Assembly (NCBI GenBank): GCA_017996595.1
Contig: JAGOGT010000043.1
Coordinates: 1 to 7,958, forward strand
Origin: Candidatus Cloacimonadota bacterium
GTDB lineage: Bacteria > Cloacimonadota > Cloacimonadia > Cloacimonadales > Cloacimonadaceae
Direction of reading: 5' to 3'
Length of the DNA: 7,958 nt
How positions within the stretch are numbered: the stretch's first letter is position 1; each line of letters starts with the position of its first letter. Below the pieces are notes generated by a model that had not been told where the DNA came from, searched no databases, and saw only the letters and a program-made list of their open reading frames with translations. This document shows positions 1 through 5,094 of the stretch, one piece after another. A program made the position numbers and the translations under genes.

Positions 1-1
1 C

Positions 2-814
2 AGTAGCATCGATGCTCTCTACGCAAGCCTGAATCAAGCCAGGCCCTTTTTCCTGATCGCGGGACCCTGCGTGGTGGAAGAAGAAAGCCTGATGCTACGC
101 ACCGCCGAAACCCTCAAAGAGCTGTGCCTGCGCCTGAATATCCCGCTGGTATTCAAATCTTCATACACCAAGGCCAATCGCAGCAGTTCCGGCTCCCCAA
201 GCGGTCCCGGAATGGAAGCAGGGCTGAAAATTCTGGAAAAGATCAAGCGGCAATGGGAACTACCCATTCTCAGTGACGTGCACGAAAGCAGCGAAGTGCA
301 GGCAGCTTCCCAAGTGTGTGATATCCTGCAGATACCAGCTTTTCTTTCCAGACAGACCTCGCTGATTACGGCTGCTGCAGCCACGGGGAAGATAGTAAAT
401 ATCAAAAAAGGGCAGTTTATGGCCCCGGAAGATATGCAGGGCGCAGCAGATAAAGCCCTAAGCACAGGAAATGCCAGGCTCTTGCTCACCGAACGGGGCA
501 GCAGCTTTGGCTATCATAACCTCGTGGTGGATTTCCGTAGCTTTGCCATCCTGCGCAGCCTGCAATATCCTGTTGTCTATGACGTTACCCATTCCCTGCA
601 GCGTCCTTCCCAGAGTGCCATCTCGGGAGGCGATCCCCAATTTGCACCCATGATGGCAAAGGCTGCGCTGGCTACTGGCTGTGTGCAAGGCCTCTTCATT
701 GAAACTCATCCCGATCCCGCCAAAGCACTCAGCGACAGCCATACACAGCTTCCCCTGCATCAACTGGAAGCTTTGCTGCAAGACTGCCTGGTGGTGACCG
801 GTAACATAAGGTAA
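2..814 (+). CDS. kdsA: KdsA, 3-deoxy-D-manno-octulosonate 8-phosphate synthase (5' partial)
   Basis: Cytoplasmic enzyme condensing phosphoenolpyruvate with arabinose 5-phosphate to Kdo-8-phosphate, the first committed step of Kdo synthesis for the LPS inner core. The frame is open from base 2 with no start codon, so the gene begins upstream; about 270 residues are visible against 267-284 in known KdsA, so only a few are missing. The GTG at 71 is not the start, because the conserved FFLIAGPC strand lies before it. Visible motifs are IAGPC, KANRSS, IPAFLSRQT, NIKKGQF, ERGSSFGY, NLVVDFRS, DVTHS, SGG and ETHPDP. The four ligands of the metal-dependent class appear present: Cys (codon 68-70), His (590-592), Glu (701-703) and Asp (734-736); metal-independent enzymes have Asn in place of this Cys. 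The C-terminus looks about 20 residues shorter than in Aquifex KdsA. kdsC starts 4 bp after the stop, so the two are probably cotranscribed. Confidence 0.95.
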   Translation, partial: SSIDALYASLNQARPFFLIAGPCVVEEESLMLRTAETLKELCLRLNIPLVFKSSYTKANRSSSGSPSGPGMEAGLKILEKIKRQWELPILSDVHESSEVQAASQVCDILQIPAFLSRQTSLITAAAATGKIVNIKKGQFMAPEDMQGAADKALSTGNARLLLTERGSSFGYHNLVVDFRSFAILRSLQYPVVYDVTHSLQRPSQSAISGGDPQFAPMMAKAALATGCVQGLFIETHPDPAKALSDSHTQLPLHQLEALLQDCLVVTGNIR

Positions 815-818
815 AATA

Positions 819-1376
819 ATGGCAACAAATCTGTTAGTCCGCCCCATCAAACGCCCCATCAGTTGGGCTGATCTCAAGCTCATGCTCTTCGATTGCGACG
901 GTGTGCTCACCGATGGACGCATCATTTATGGTAATGACGGCGAGGACATTAAGCACTTTAACGCCCATGACGGCATGGGATTTCATCTCTTAAAATACAC
1001 CGATATCAAGATTGGCTTTGTAACCGGACGCAGCTCCCAGGCTTTGGAACGCCGCTGTAAGGATATGAGCTGCGAATTGCTCTTTCAGGGCGTTGCCAAT
1101 AAGCTGAGATGCGTGGAAGAATTCCTTCCCAAGCTGGGCCTGGATTTCCGCAACGTAATCTACATGGGCGACGACTGGAATGACGTTCCCCTGATGCGTA
1201 AAGCCGCTTTATCCGCTGCTCCTGCCGATGCCGAAAAGGACGTGCTGAAGATCGTGGATTGGACTTCCGGATTCAAAGGCGGGCACGGAGCGGTTCGCGA
1301 CCTGATAAATCACGTTTTGCATCACAAAGGTATCTATGACAAGACTATCCTGCGTTATCTGGAAAGCATCAATTAG
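819..1376 (+). CDS. kdsC: KdsC, Kdo-8-phosphate phosphatase (HAD family)
   Basis: Cytoplasmic phosphatase that converts Kdo-8-phosphate, the KdsA product, to Kdo. The 185-residue protein has the capless HAD layout. Motif I is DCDGVLTDG, with the expected nucleophile Asp25 and acid/base Asp27. Motif II is TGRSS (Thr69), the motif III lysine is probably Lys95 in GVANK, and motif IV is GDDWND (117-122). The GGHGAVRDLI stretch near the C-terminus is typical of KdsC. Length agrees with the family (about 170-190). The ATG at 819 follows the sequence TAAGG (807-811) and lies 4 bp after the kdsA stop. The last 41 bp overlap the start of lptC. The same fold appears fused to sialic-acid cytidylyltransferases, but the position next to kdsA fixes the role. 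Confidence 0.95.
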   Translation: MATNLLVRPIKRPISWADLKLMLFDCDGVLTDGRIIYGNDGEDIKHFNAHDGMGFHLLKYTDIKIGFVTGRSSQALERRCKDMSCELLFQGVANKLRCVEEFLPKLGLDFRNVIYMGDDWNDVPLMRKAALSAAPADAEKDVLKIVDWTSGFKGGHGAVRDLINHVLHHKGIYDKTILRYLESIN

Positions 1377-1899
1377 CCTGCTGATGGCAGTGATGCTGCT
1401 ATCTTCATGCCAGAAAACCGATCTGCAGCCCAAAACCGCAGTGCTGGAACGTGGCTTGCCGGATGAGACCAGTTATAACGTAAAGATAACTCAATACATC
1501 GAGAATCGCTTCGAATACGAACTTCAGGCAGCGCGTATCGAACGCTTTCAAAGCCGCAAGATGATCTATGGCTACTCAGTTACGCTCACCACTTTCGACA
1601 AGCTGAATAAGGTGAATTCCGTGATAACCGCCGATTCCACCATCATCGATGATGCCCGCAATATCATTCAGGCCCGGGGAAAAGTGAAGATGACCTCTCC
1701 CAATGGCGATCTGGCCACCAGCGAAATCTCCTGGGACAGAGCCGTGGATGAGATCGTAGCCCCGCAAAATGTAAAGCTAACCCGCGACGGTAGCGTGCTA
1801 TATGGCAAAAATCTGCATACCAATTCCAAGCTCAGCCTGGCGATGATGGACGAGGTGTCTGCCGAAGGGATCATCAATGAAAAGGATTTTAACTGGTGA
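1336..1899 (+). CDS. lptC: LptC-family LPS export protein, predicted lipoprotein
   Basis: Member of the LptC family, the inner-membrane-associated part of the Lpt bridge that receives LPS from the LptBFG transporter and passes it to LptA. The 187-residue protein starts with a lipoprotein signal: basic residues (R3, K10), a hydrophobic run (12-22) and the lipobox L22-S-S-C25, so it is predicted to be lipid-anchored; E. coli LptC instead keeps a transmembrane helix. Residues from about 45 on are the beta-rich LptC/OstA pattern (ITADST, ARGKVKMTS, GDLATSEISWD, LYGKNLHTNSKL). The ATG at 1336 has AAAGG (1326-1330) five bases upstream, so a 41-bp overlap with kdsC is accepted. The in-frame ATG at 1384 has no ribosome binding site and would leave a signal too short to work. 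The stop overlaps the next start by 4 bp. Confidence 0.85.
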   Translation: MTRLSCVIWKASISLLMAVMLLSSCQKTDLQPKTAVLERGLPDETSYNVKITQYIENRFEYELQAARIERFQSRKMIYGYSVTLTTFDKLNKVNSVITADSTIIDDARNIIQARGKVKMTSPNGDLATSEISWDRAVDEIVAPQNVKLTRDGSVLYGKNLHTNSKLSLAMMDEVSAEGIINEKDFNW

Positions 1900-2987
1900 A
1901 GCTTCTCCGGATAACGCTTCTGGCCCTATTGCTAGTGCTTGCATTGGCTGCCTACGCTGCACCAAATAAGCCTGCTGAAGACAAATTCCGGCTCATCCAT
2001 GCCGATAAACTTTTCTTAAGCAAGGTTCAGGATGAGCAGATTCTCGATCTGGACGGCAATGTCCATTTCTTTTATGGCAGCACGGAATTCAAGAGCGACC
2101 GAGCCCTGATCTTTGATGTGAAAAAGATCGCCCGTCTTTCCGGCAAAGTGGTGGTTTCCAACGACAGCCTCAGCCTCAGCGCGGATACTTTGGCCTATTA
2201 TCGCATTCCCGAGCTCCTTAATTGCGGCGGCAGAGTGGTGGCCACCTTCAAGAACAAAAGTGGGGACTATCGCTGGATGACCGGGGATTATGCCAATTAT
2301 GACCGCAAGCAAGACCAGCTTACCGTGTGGAGCAAAGTGGTGGCCTACGATAAGGCCGAAAACGCCACAGTGCATTGTGGCTATGCGCATTGGGACCGCA
2401 AAGCAGGCTATGCCTTCATGGTGGAAGAACCTCGCATTCAGGCCGGGACCACGGACAGCCTCTTTGTGAGTGCAGACAAGATGGAATTTTTCGATAGCGA
2501 ACGCAAGCTGATCGCCACTTTCAACGTTAAGGTGGATTCCCGCGATTACGCTGCAAGCAGCGATTTCCTGATCTACTTTTTGAAAGACGACAAAGCCGTA
2601 TTCACTGGCGAGCCTGCTTTTTCTTCAGAATATGCAAACGCCACGGCCAGGGAGTTTCATCTTTTCATGAAGGAGCGCAAATTGCAGCGTGCGGAGCTGA
2701 TCGATAGCTGCCATGTGGCTTTTTCGGAAGAAAAGGGAGCAGATAAGAAAAATACCGTTGCTGCCGATCTCATCAGCATGCGCTTTGACAAGGACGAATT
2801 GCGGGAATTCAATGCCGAGGGCAAGGTGGACTATTTTTATCGCCAAGACCCCACTGCCAAGAAGGATTTCTTCATCAACAGCGCCACCGGCACCTATCTG
2901 AGAGCCTGGTTCAATGAGGATAGCAAGCTGCAAAATATGCAGATGGAGACAGATATCAAGGGTAAGTACGTTTTCCGCAATAAGTAA
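1896..2987 (+). CDS. lptA: OstA/LptA-family periplasmic LPS transport protein, long form
   Basis: Predicted exported protein of the OstA/LptA fold, which forms the periplasmic bridge for LPS between LptC and the outer-membrane LptD. The 363 residues start with a signal peptide (MKLLR, then a Leu/Ala-rich core) with likely cleavage after AYA (about residue 21). The rest is a beta-rich series of related segments: LDGNVHFFYGSTEFKSDRA, LSGKVVVSNDSLSLSADTL, ADKMEFFDSERKLIATFNVKV, and near the end FNAEGKVDYFY. This suggests two or three OstA units, against one in the roughly 185-residue E. coli LptA. The start is GTG at 1896 inside a GTGA overlap with lptC, with AAGGA (1882-1886) nine bases upstream; the signal peptide supports it. 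Family and context are firm. The exact role (LptA, or a separate OstA-like protein with another LptA elsewhere) is less certain. Confidence 0.75.
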   Translation: MKLLRITLLALLLVLALAAYAAPNKPAEDKFRLIHADKLFLSKVQDEQILDLDGNVHFFYGSTEFKSDRALIFDVKKIARLSGKVVVSNDSLSLSADTLAYYRIPELLNCGGRVVATFKNKSGDYRWMTGDYANYDRKQDQLTVWSKVVAYDKAENATVHCGYAHWDRKAGYAFMVEEPRIQAGTTDSLFVSADKMEFFDSERKLIATFNVKVDSRDYAASSDFLIYFLKDDKAVFTGEPAFSSEYANATAREFHLFMKERKLQRAELIDSCHVAFSEEKGADKKNTVAADLISMRFDKDELREFNAEGKVDYFYRQDPTAKKDFFINSATGTYLRAWFNEDSKLQNMQMETDIKGKYVFRNK

Positions 2988-3001
2988 TGCCGCTCACGTA
3001 A

Positions 3002-3021
3002 TGGCGGTTTCCAAACCGCCA
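3002..3021. repeat. 9-bp palindromic hairpin downstream of lptA
   Basis: TGGCGGTTT (3002-3010) and AAACCGCCA (3013-3021) are perfect reverse complements around a CC centre, 14 bases after the lptA stop. It could mark the 3' end of the LPS transcript or protect it, but no U-run follows, so a standard intrinsic terminator is doubtful. Its compact symmetry suggests a dispersed palindromic element; copy number in the genome cannot be seen here. Confidence 0.65.
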
Positions 3022-3166
3022 CAACTATCAAGCCAAAAGTCAAATACAATAATCCCCCTAATCCTCCGCATCCCGTCATCCGTGTTCCTATTTGTTTTTA
3101 ACACAGAGATGAGTAGAGATAACTAACAAAGAGTAAAAGAGTTAAAGAGGCAGAAGAGAGCAGGTA

Positions 3167-3210
3167 AGGTTACAGGTTTCAGTAGTGTAAAGGTGGAAAG
3201 GTGAAACACA
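3167..3210. repeat. Left arm of inverted repeat flanking the minus-strand gene
   Basis: Three blocks in order: AGGTTACAGGTTTCAG (3167-3182), AAAGGTGGA (3189-3197) and GGTGAAACACA (3200-3210). All three recur as reverse complements, in mirrored order, at 3951-4017 on the other side of the minus-strand gene, with 16/16, 9/9 and 11/11 matches. Spacing between blocks differs: the right arm is about 23 bp longer. The arms therefore look like diverged copies of one composite element rather than exact terminal repeats. Confidence 0.7.
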
Positions 3211-3232
3211 ACTAATAGCTATCGTTGCAAGA

Positions 3233-3352
3233 TGTCCATTTTGTCCATATCTCCCTTAACTCCCTTAATCCTAATCACTTCATCACTTTACCTCATTCTA
3301 CATTCTACATTCTACATTTTTCATTCCCATGCGCTGCCCATGTGCTGCCCAT
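3233..3352. repeat. Chain of short tandem duplications with changing unit
   Basis: Five consecutive tandem duplications with different units fill this stretch: TGTCCATWT twice (3233-3250, 9 bp), TCCCTTAAY twice (3252-3269, 9 bp), ATCACTTY twice (3274-3289, 8 bp), CATTCTA three times (3294-3314, 7 bp) and GYGCTGCCCAT twice (3331-3352, 11 bp). GTAAAAGA/GTTAAAGA (3133-3148) and AAAGGTGG/AAAGGTGA (3189-3204) continue the pattern upstream. Replication slippage in non-coding DNA is the simplest explanation. Confidence 0.75.
3294..3314. repeat. Heptanucleotide tandem repeat, three perfect copies
   Basis: CATTCTA occurs three times without mismatch, followed by the degenerate units CATTTTT (3315-3321) and CATTCCC (3322-3328) that keep the 7-bp period. 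Another 7-bp-period array with a different unit lies at 3994-4021. Confidence 0.85.
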
Positions 3353-3378
3353 GCAATTGCCCGGGGATCACATGGGCA
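3335..3378. repeat. 10-bp inverted repeat just past the minus-strand gene
   Basis: TGCCCATGTG (3335-3344) and CACATGGGCA (3369-3378) are perfect reverse complements with a 24-base loop, ending 12 bases beyond the stop of the minus-strand gene. It could terminate or protect that gene's transcript. The loop is long and no T-run follows on the minus strand, so the terminator reading is weak. The left arm lies within the 11-bp GYGCTGCCCAT duplication. Confidence 0.5.
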
Positions 3379-3390
3379 TCTCATGGTAAC

Positions 3391-3837
3391 TCATTCATCT
3401 TCCGGTGGTTGTGTGGCTGATTCCCTGGCGCTTAGCTTCTTCTCGATCATTTTCCCAAAAACTTTATAGAGTTTGGGGTTGCTTTGGCGGATCAGTTCTG
3501 CCTTGCTGAGCGAGGCATCCACAGCGCGCACTTTGAGATTGGGGATATTCAGTTCGGGATAATTTTCTGCGATGAAGTCCCTGATGCTGGCTTCGATATC
3601 GTCATATTTGGCAAGAGTTTCCGCGCTGAATTTGGCTGTGATGGTGATATGGATGAAGATATTGGCGGTGAGCATGCAACTCACCTTGGGCTCTTCGCCG
3701 AATTTCTCCAGCAAAAAGGCGATCAGCTCCTTTTCCAGACGGGTTAGGGGCTTTATCAGCCGATATACTCTGAATCCCTGATAAGCCACGGCCATGATGC
3801 TGCCGATAACCAATCCGCGTTTCACGATCTTATTCAT
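3391..3837 (-). CDS. Hypothetical membrane-anchored protein
   Basis: I do not recognise this 148-residue protein. Basic residues (K3, K6, R7) precede one hydrophobic segment at about 8-28, which could be a transmembrane anchor or uncleaved signal; no lipobox or clear cleavage site is seen. Residues about 33-125 alternate predicted helix and strand: a helix (LEKELIAFLLEKF), beta strands (VSCMLTANIFIHITITAKF) and a second helix (IEASIRDFIAENY), then a basic helix (KLYKVFGKMIEKK) and a charged tail ending PPEDE. The start at 3837 is supported by a strong GGAGGT at 3843-3848, five bases upstream, and by a candidate promoter. It is the only minus-strand gene in the window, convergent with lptA and divergent from rplM. 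Composition resembles a real gene, and the overlapping plus-strand frames have no ribosome binding sites. Function unknown. Confidence 0.75.
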   Translation of the reverse strand: MNKIVKRGLVIGSIMAVAYQGFRVYRLIKPLTRLEKELIAFLLEKFGEEPKVSCMLTANIFIHITITAKFSAETLAKYDDIEASIRDFIAENYPELNIPNLKVRAVDASLSKAELIRQSNPKLYKVFGKMIEKKLSARESATQPPEDE

Positions 3838-3871
3838 GTGCTACCTCCACACGACTTATTACTTTAGCGAT

Positions 3872-3900
3872 ATGATAAGCCAAATTGATAGAATCCGCAA
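3872..3900 (-). promoter_or_regulatory. Candidate sigma70-type promoter for the minus-strand gene
   Basis: Read on the minus strand, TTGCGG (3900-3895) and TATCAT (3877-3872) are separated by 17 bases. The -10 box matches TATAAT at five of six positions and the -35 box matches TTGACA only in TTG. The -10 box lies 34 bases before the start codon. Promoter consensus in this lineage is not known to me. Confidence 0.35.
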
Positions 3901-3950
3901 TCTTAGATTGACGAATGAAAACTGCGCCAGATGCAACAAAATGTTTATAG

Positions 3951-4017
3951 TGTGTTTCACCAATTCACTTTTCCACCTCATCCACCTTTCACCACTGACA
4001 CCTGAAACCTGTAACCT
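3951..4017. repeat. Right arm of inverted repeat flanking the minus-strand gene
   Basis: Carries the reverse complements of the three left-arm blocks in mirrored order: TGTGTTTCACC (3951-3961), TCCACCTTT (3981-3989) and CTGAAACCTGTAACCT (4002-4017). An extra segment of about 20 bp, itself containing another TTCCACC unit (3971-3977), separates the first two. The arm lies in the shared upstream region of the minus-strand gene and rplM, next to both candidate promoters. Confidence 0.7.
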
Positions 4018-4021
4018 GAAT
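3994..4021. repeat. Degenerate heptanucleotide repeat, four copies
   Basis: ACTGACA, CCTGAAA, CCTGTAA and CCTGAAT follow each other with a strict 7-bp period and the common core CTG. The array overlaps the right arm of the inverted repeat. The left arm (3168-3182) contains the reverse complement of only about two units. Confidence 0.65.
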
Positions 4022-4025
4022 TATC

Positions 4026-4068
4026 TTGACACCAATGCCGCCTTGAAAATTGTGGTAATCTGTATAAA
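4026..4068 (+). promoter_or_regulatory. Weak candidate promoter region for the rplM operon
   Basis: A ribosomal-protein operon starting at 4089 needs a promoter here. A perfect TTGACA (4026-4031), TTGAAA (4043-4048), an extended -10-like TGGTAATCT (4053-4061) and TATAAA (4063-4068) are present. No pair has 16-18 bp spacing: TTGACA to TAATCT is 24 bp and TTGAAA to TATAAA is 14 bp. The region is plausible but the exact elements cannot be assigned. Confidence 0.25.
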
Positions 4069-4088
4069 AAACTGCACAAGGAGTATCA

Positions 4089-4517
4089 ATGAAGACCCTT
4101 ACCCCAAGTCCGAGTGATATCCAGCAAGCCTGGTATATCGTTGATGCCACGGGTCTGCCCTTGGGCCGGTTGTCCACTAAAGTTGCCACGATTCTGCGTG
4201 GCAAGCATAAGCCTTATTATGTGCCGAATATCGACACCGGTGATTACGTGATCGTGATCAATGCGGAGAAAGTCCGCATCACCGGCTTGAAAGCACTGCA
4301 AAAGATTTATAAGACCTTTAGTGGTTATCCAAGCGGCCTGAAGGAAATTCCCTACGCGAAAGTGATGGAAGAGCATCCCGAACGGATTATTGAGCACGCT
4401 GTGAAAGGCATGTTGCCCAAGAATACGCTGGGAAATGCCATGTTCAAAAAATTGAAAGTTTACACCGGAACGGAGCATCCCCATGCTGCACAGAAGCCGG
4501 TGGAACTTAGCATTTAG
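4089..4517 (+). CDS. rplM: 50S ribosomal protein L13
   Basis: Large-subunit ribosomal protein that binds 23S rRNA early in assembly. The 142 residues match the usual length and family pattern: [25 protein letters not shown] near the N-terminus, [16 protein letters not shown] in the middle, and the L13 signature [19 protein letters not shown] followed by [11 protein letters not shown]. The ATG follows AAGGAG (4078-4083) at five bases. It is the first gene of the plus-strand translation operon. Its TAG stop lies inside the ribosome binding site of rpsI, so the two are likely translated together as in most bacteria. Confidence 0.98.
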   Translation: MKTLTPSPSDIQQAWYIVDATGLPLGRLSTKVATILRGKHKPYYVPNIDTGDYVIVINAEKVRITGLKALQKIYKTFSGYPSGLKEIPYAKVMEEHPERIIEHAVKGMLPKNTLGNAMFKKLKVYTGTEHPHAAQKPVELSI

Positions 4518-4528
4518 GAGGAAAAGGC

Positions 4529-4915
4529 ATGCAGAATTTTGATGCCGTTGGAAGAAGAAAGAACGCCGTAGCCAGAGTAAGAATTACTCCCGGAACCGGC
4601 AAACGGATCATAAATAAGATCCAGATGAAGAAGTATTTGCAGCGTGAAACCCTGGAAATGGTGGTGGAACAGCCCTTGCAGACCGTTGGCATGTCTGAGA
4701 ATTTCGACGTGTTCGTAAATGTTTGCGGTGGTGGACTTAGTGGTCAGGCTGGAGCGATCCGGCATGGCATCACCCGTGCTCTGGTGGAATTTGACGAAAA
4801 GCTGCGCCCCGCGCTCAAAGCCCGTGGATTTCTTACCCGCGACCCGCGTATGGTGGAACGGAAGAAATCAGGACGCCCGAAAGCCAGGAAGAGATTCCAG
4901 TTCTCCAAGCGTTAA
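4529..4915 (+). CDS. rpsI: 30S ribosomal protein S9
   Basis: Small-subunit protein whose C-terminal tail reaches the P-site tRNA. The 128 residues show the family pattern: [17 protein letters not shown] at the N-terminus, [12 protein letters not shown], the [19 protein letters not shown] core (about 68-86), and the invariant basic tail ending RFQFSKR. AGGAGG (4516-4521) lies seven bases before the ATG and overlaps the rplM stop. The rplM-rpsI pair is nearly universal in bacteria. A structured 179-nt gap separates it from rpsB. Confidence 0.98.
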   Translation: MQNFDAVGRRKNAVARVRITPGTGKRIINKIQMKKYLQRETLEMVVEQPLQTVGMSENFDVFVNVCGGGLSGQAGAIRHGITRALVEFDEKLRPALKARGFLTRDPRMVERKKSGRPKARKRFQFSKR

Positions 4916-4925
4916 GATTCACAAG

Positions 4926-4988
4926 GGTTTTGGGGGATTTTGCGTCCCCCTTCCCGGATCAGCGATGCAGGAAAAAATGGGCAAAACC
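4926..4988 (+). promoter_or_regulatory. rpsB leader, domain I (predicted RNA structure)
   Basis: GGTTTTG (4926-4932) can pair with CAAAACC (4982-4988), closing a domain. Directly stacked inside is the hairpin GGGGA (4933-4937)/TCCCC (4945-4949) with a 7-base loop. A competing fold pairs GGGGGA (4932-4937) with TCCCCC (4945-4950), which takes G4932 from the long-range helix, so the two are almost mutually compatible. No U-run follows the hairpin, so a simple terminator for rplM-rpsI is unlikely. Role inferred: part of an S2 control leader or a processing site. Confidence 0.4.
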
Positions 4989-5000
4989 ATAACAACTAAA

Positions 5001-5064
5001 CTTCCGAAGCGCTTGCAAGGCGGTGGGAACAAGGCTTCCCTGAATTGCTTACACCGCTCGGAAG
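5001..5064 (+). promoter_or_regulatory. rpsB leader, domain II (predicted RNA structure)
   Basis: Three nested helices: CTTCCG (5001-5006)/CGGAAG (5059-5064), then GCGGTG (5020-5025)/CACCGC (5052-5057), then GGAA (5026-5029)/TTCC (5036-5039) with a 6-base loop. The internal loops are strongly asymmetric (13 and 1 bases, then 0 and 12), as is common in protein-binding ribosomal leaders. The structure ends about 20 bases before the rpsB ribosome binding site. In E. coli, S2 represses its own operon through the rpsB 5' UTR; an equivalent here is inference. Confidence 0.5.
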
Positions 5065-5094
5065 AAAGACAACCGTAAGAAATTAGGAGAAATA

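Larger units (their letters stand above)
2988..3390. other. Repeat-rich non-coding spacer between convergent genes
   Basis: These 403 bases separate the end of the LPS export genes from the end of the minus-strand gene. No reading frame with a ribosome binding site and plausible protein composition was found on either strand. The plus strand is purine-rich with many GAG/AAAG units from about 3100 to 3205 and pyrimidine-rich from about 3233 to 3330. It holds a 9-bp palindrome, one arm of a larger inverted repeat, a chain of short tandem duplications and a 10-bp inverted repeat (separate entries). No obvious T-tract terminator was seen, although both converging transcripts should end here. Confidence 0.7.

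Noticed and set aside
71..73. GTG at 71 as the start of kdsA
   Set aside because: It would remove the conserved FFLIAGPC strand including the metal-binding Cys; the frame is open to the window edge.
458..925. 155-residue minus-strand frame across the kdsA-kdsC junction
   Set aside because: It is antisense to conserved motifs of both genes and shows no family features.
1384..1386. ATG at 1384 as the start of lptC, avoiding the overlap with kdsC
   Set aside because: No ribosome binding site and the signal peptide would have no basic residues and only a few hydrophobic ones.
3233..3352. CRISPR array
   Set aside because: Units are 7-11 bp, directly adjacent and without spacers; no cas genes are present.
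3232..3420. 62-residue plus-strand frame in the left spacer
   Set aside because: It translates the short tandem repeats, runs into the antisense of the minus-strand gene and has no ribosome binding site.
3484..3747. 87-residue plus-strand frame opposite the minus-strand gene
   Set aside because: No ribosome binding site, while the minus-strand frame has a strong GGAGGT, a hydrophobic anchor and full coverage.
3794..4117. 107-residue plus-strand frame across the rplM upstream region
   Set aside because: It covers the minus-strand gene's start, repeats and the rplM ribosome binding site, has a Cys/Thr/Ile-rich odd composition, and no binding site of its own.
4932..4950. Intrinsic terminator after rpsI
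   Set aside because: The GGGGGA/TCCCCC stem is good but is followed by TTCCCGG rather than a U-run, and it fits better as part of the rpsB leader.
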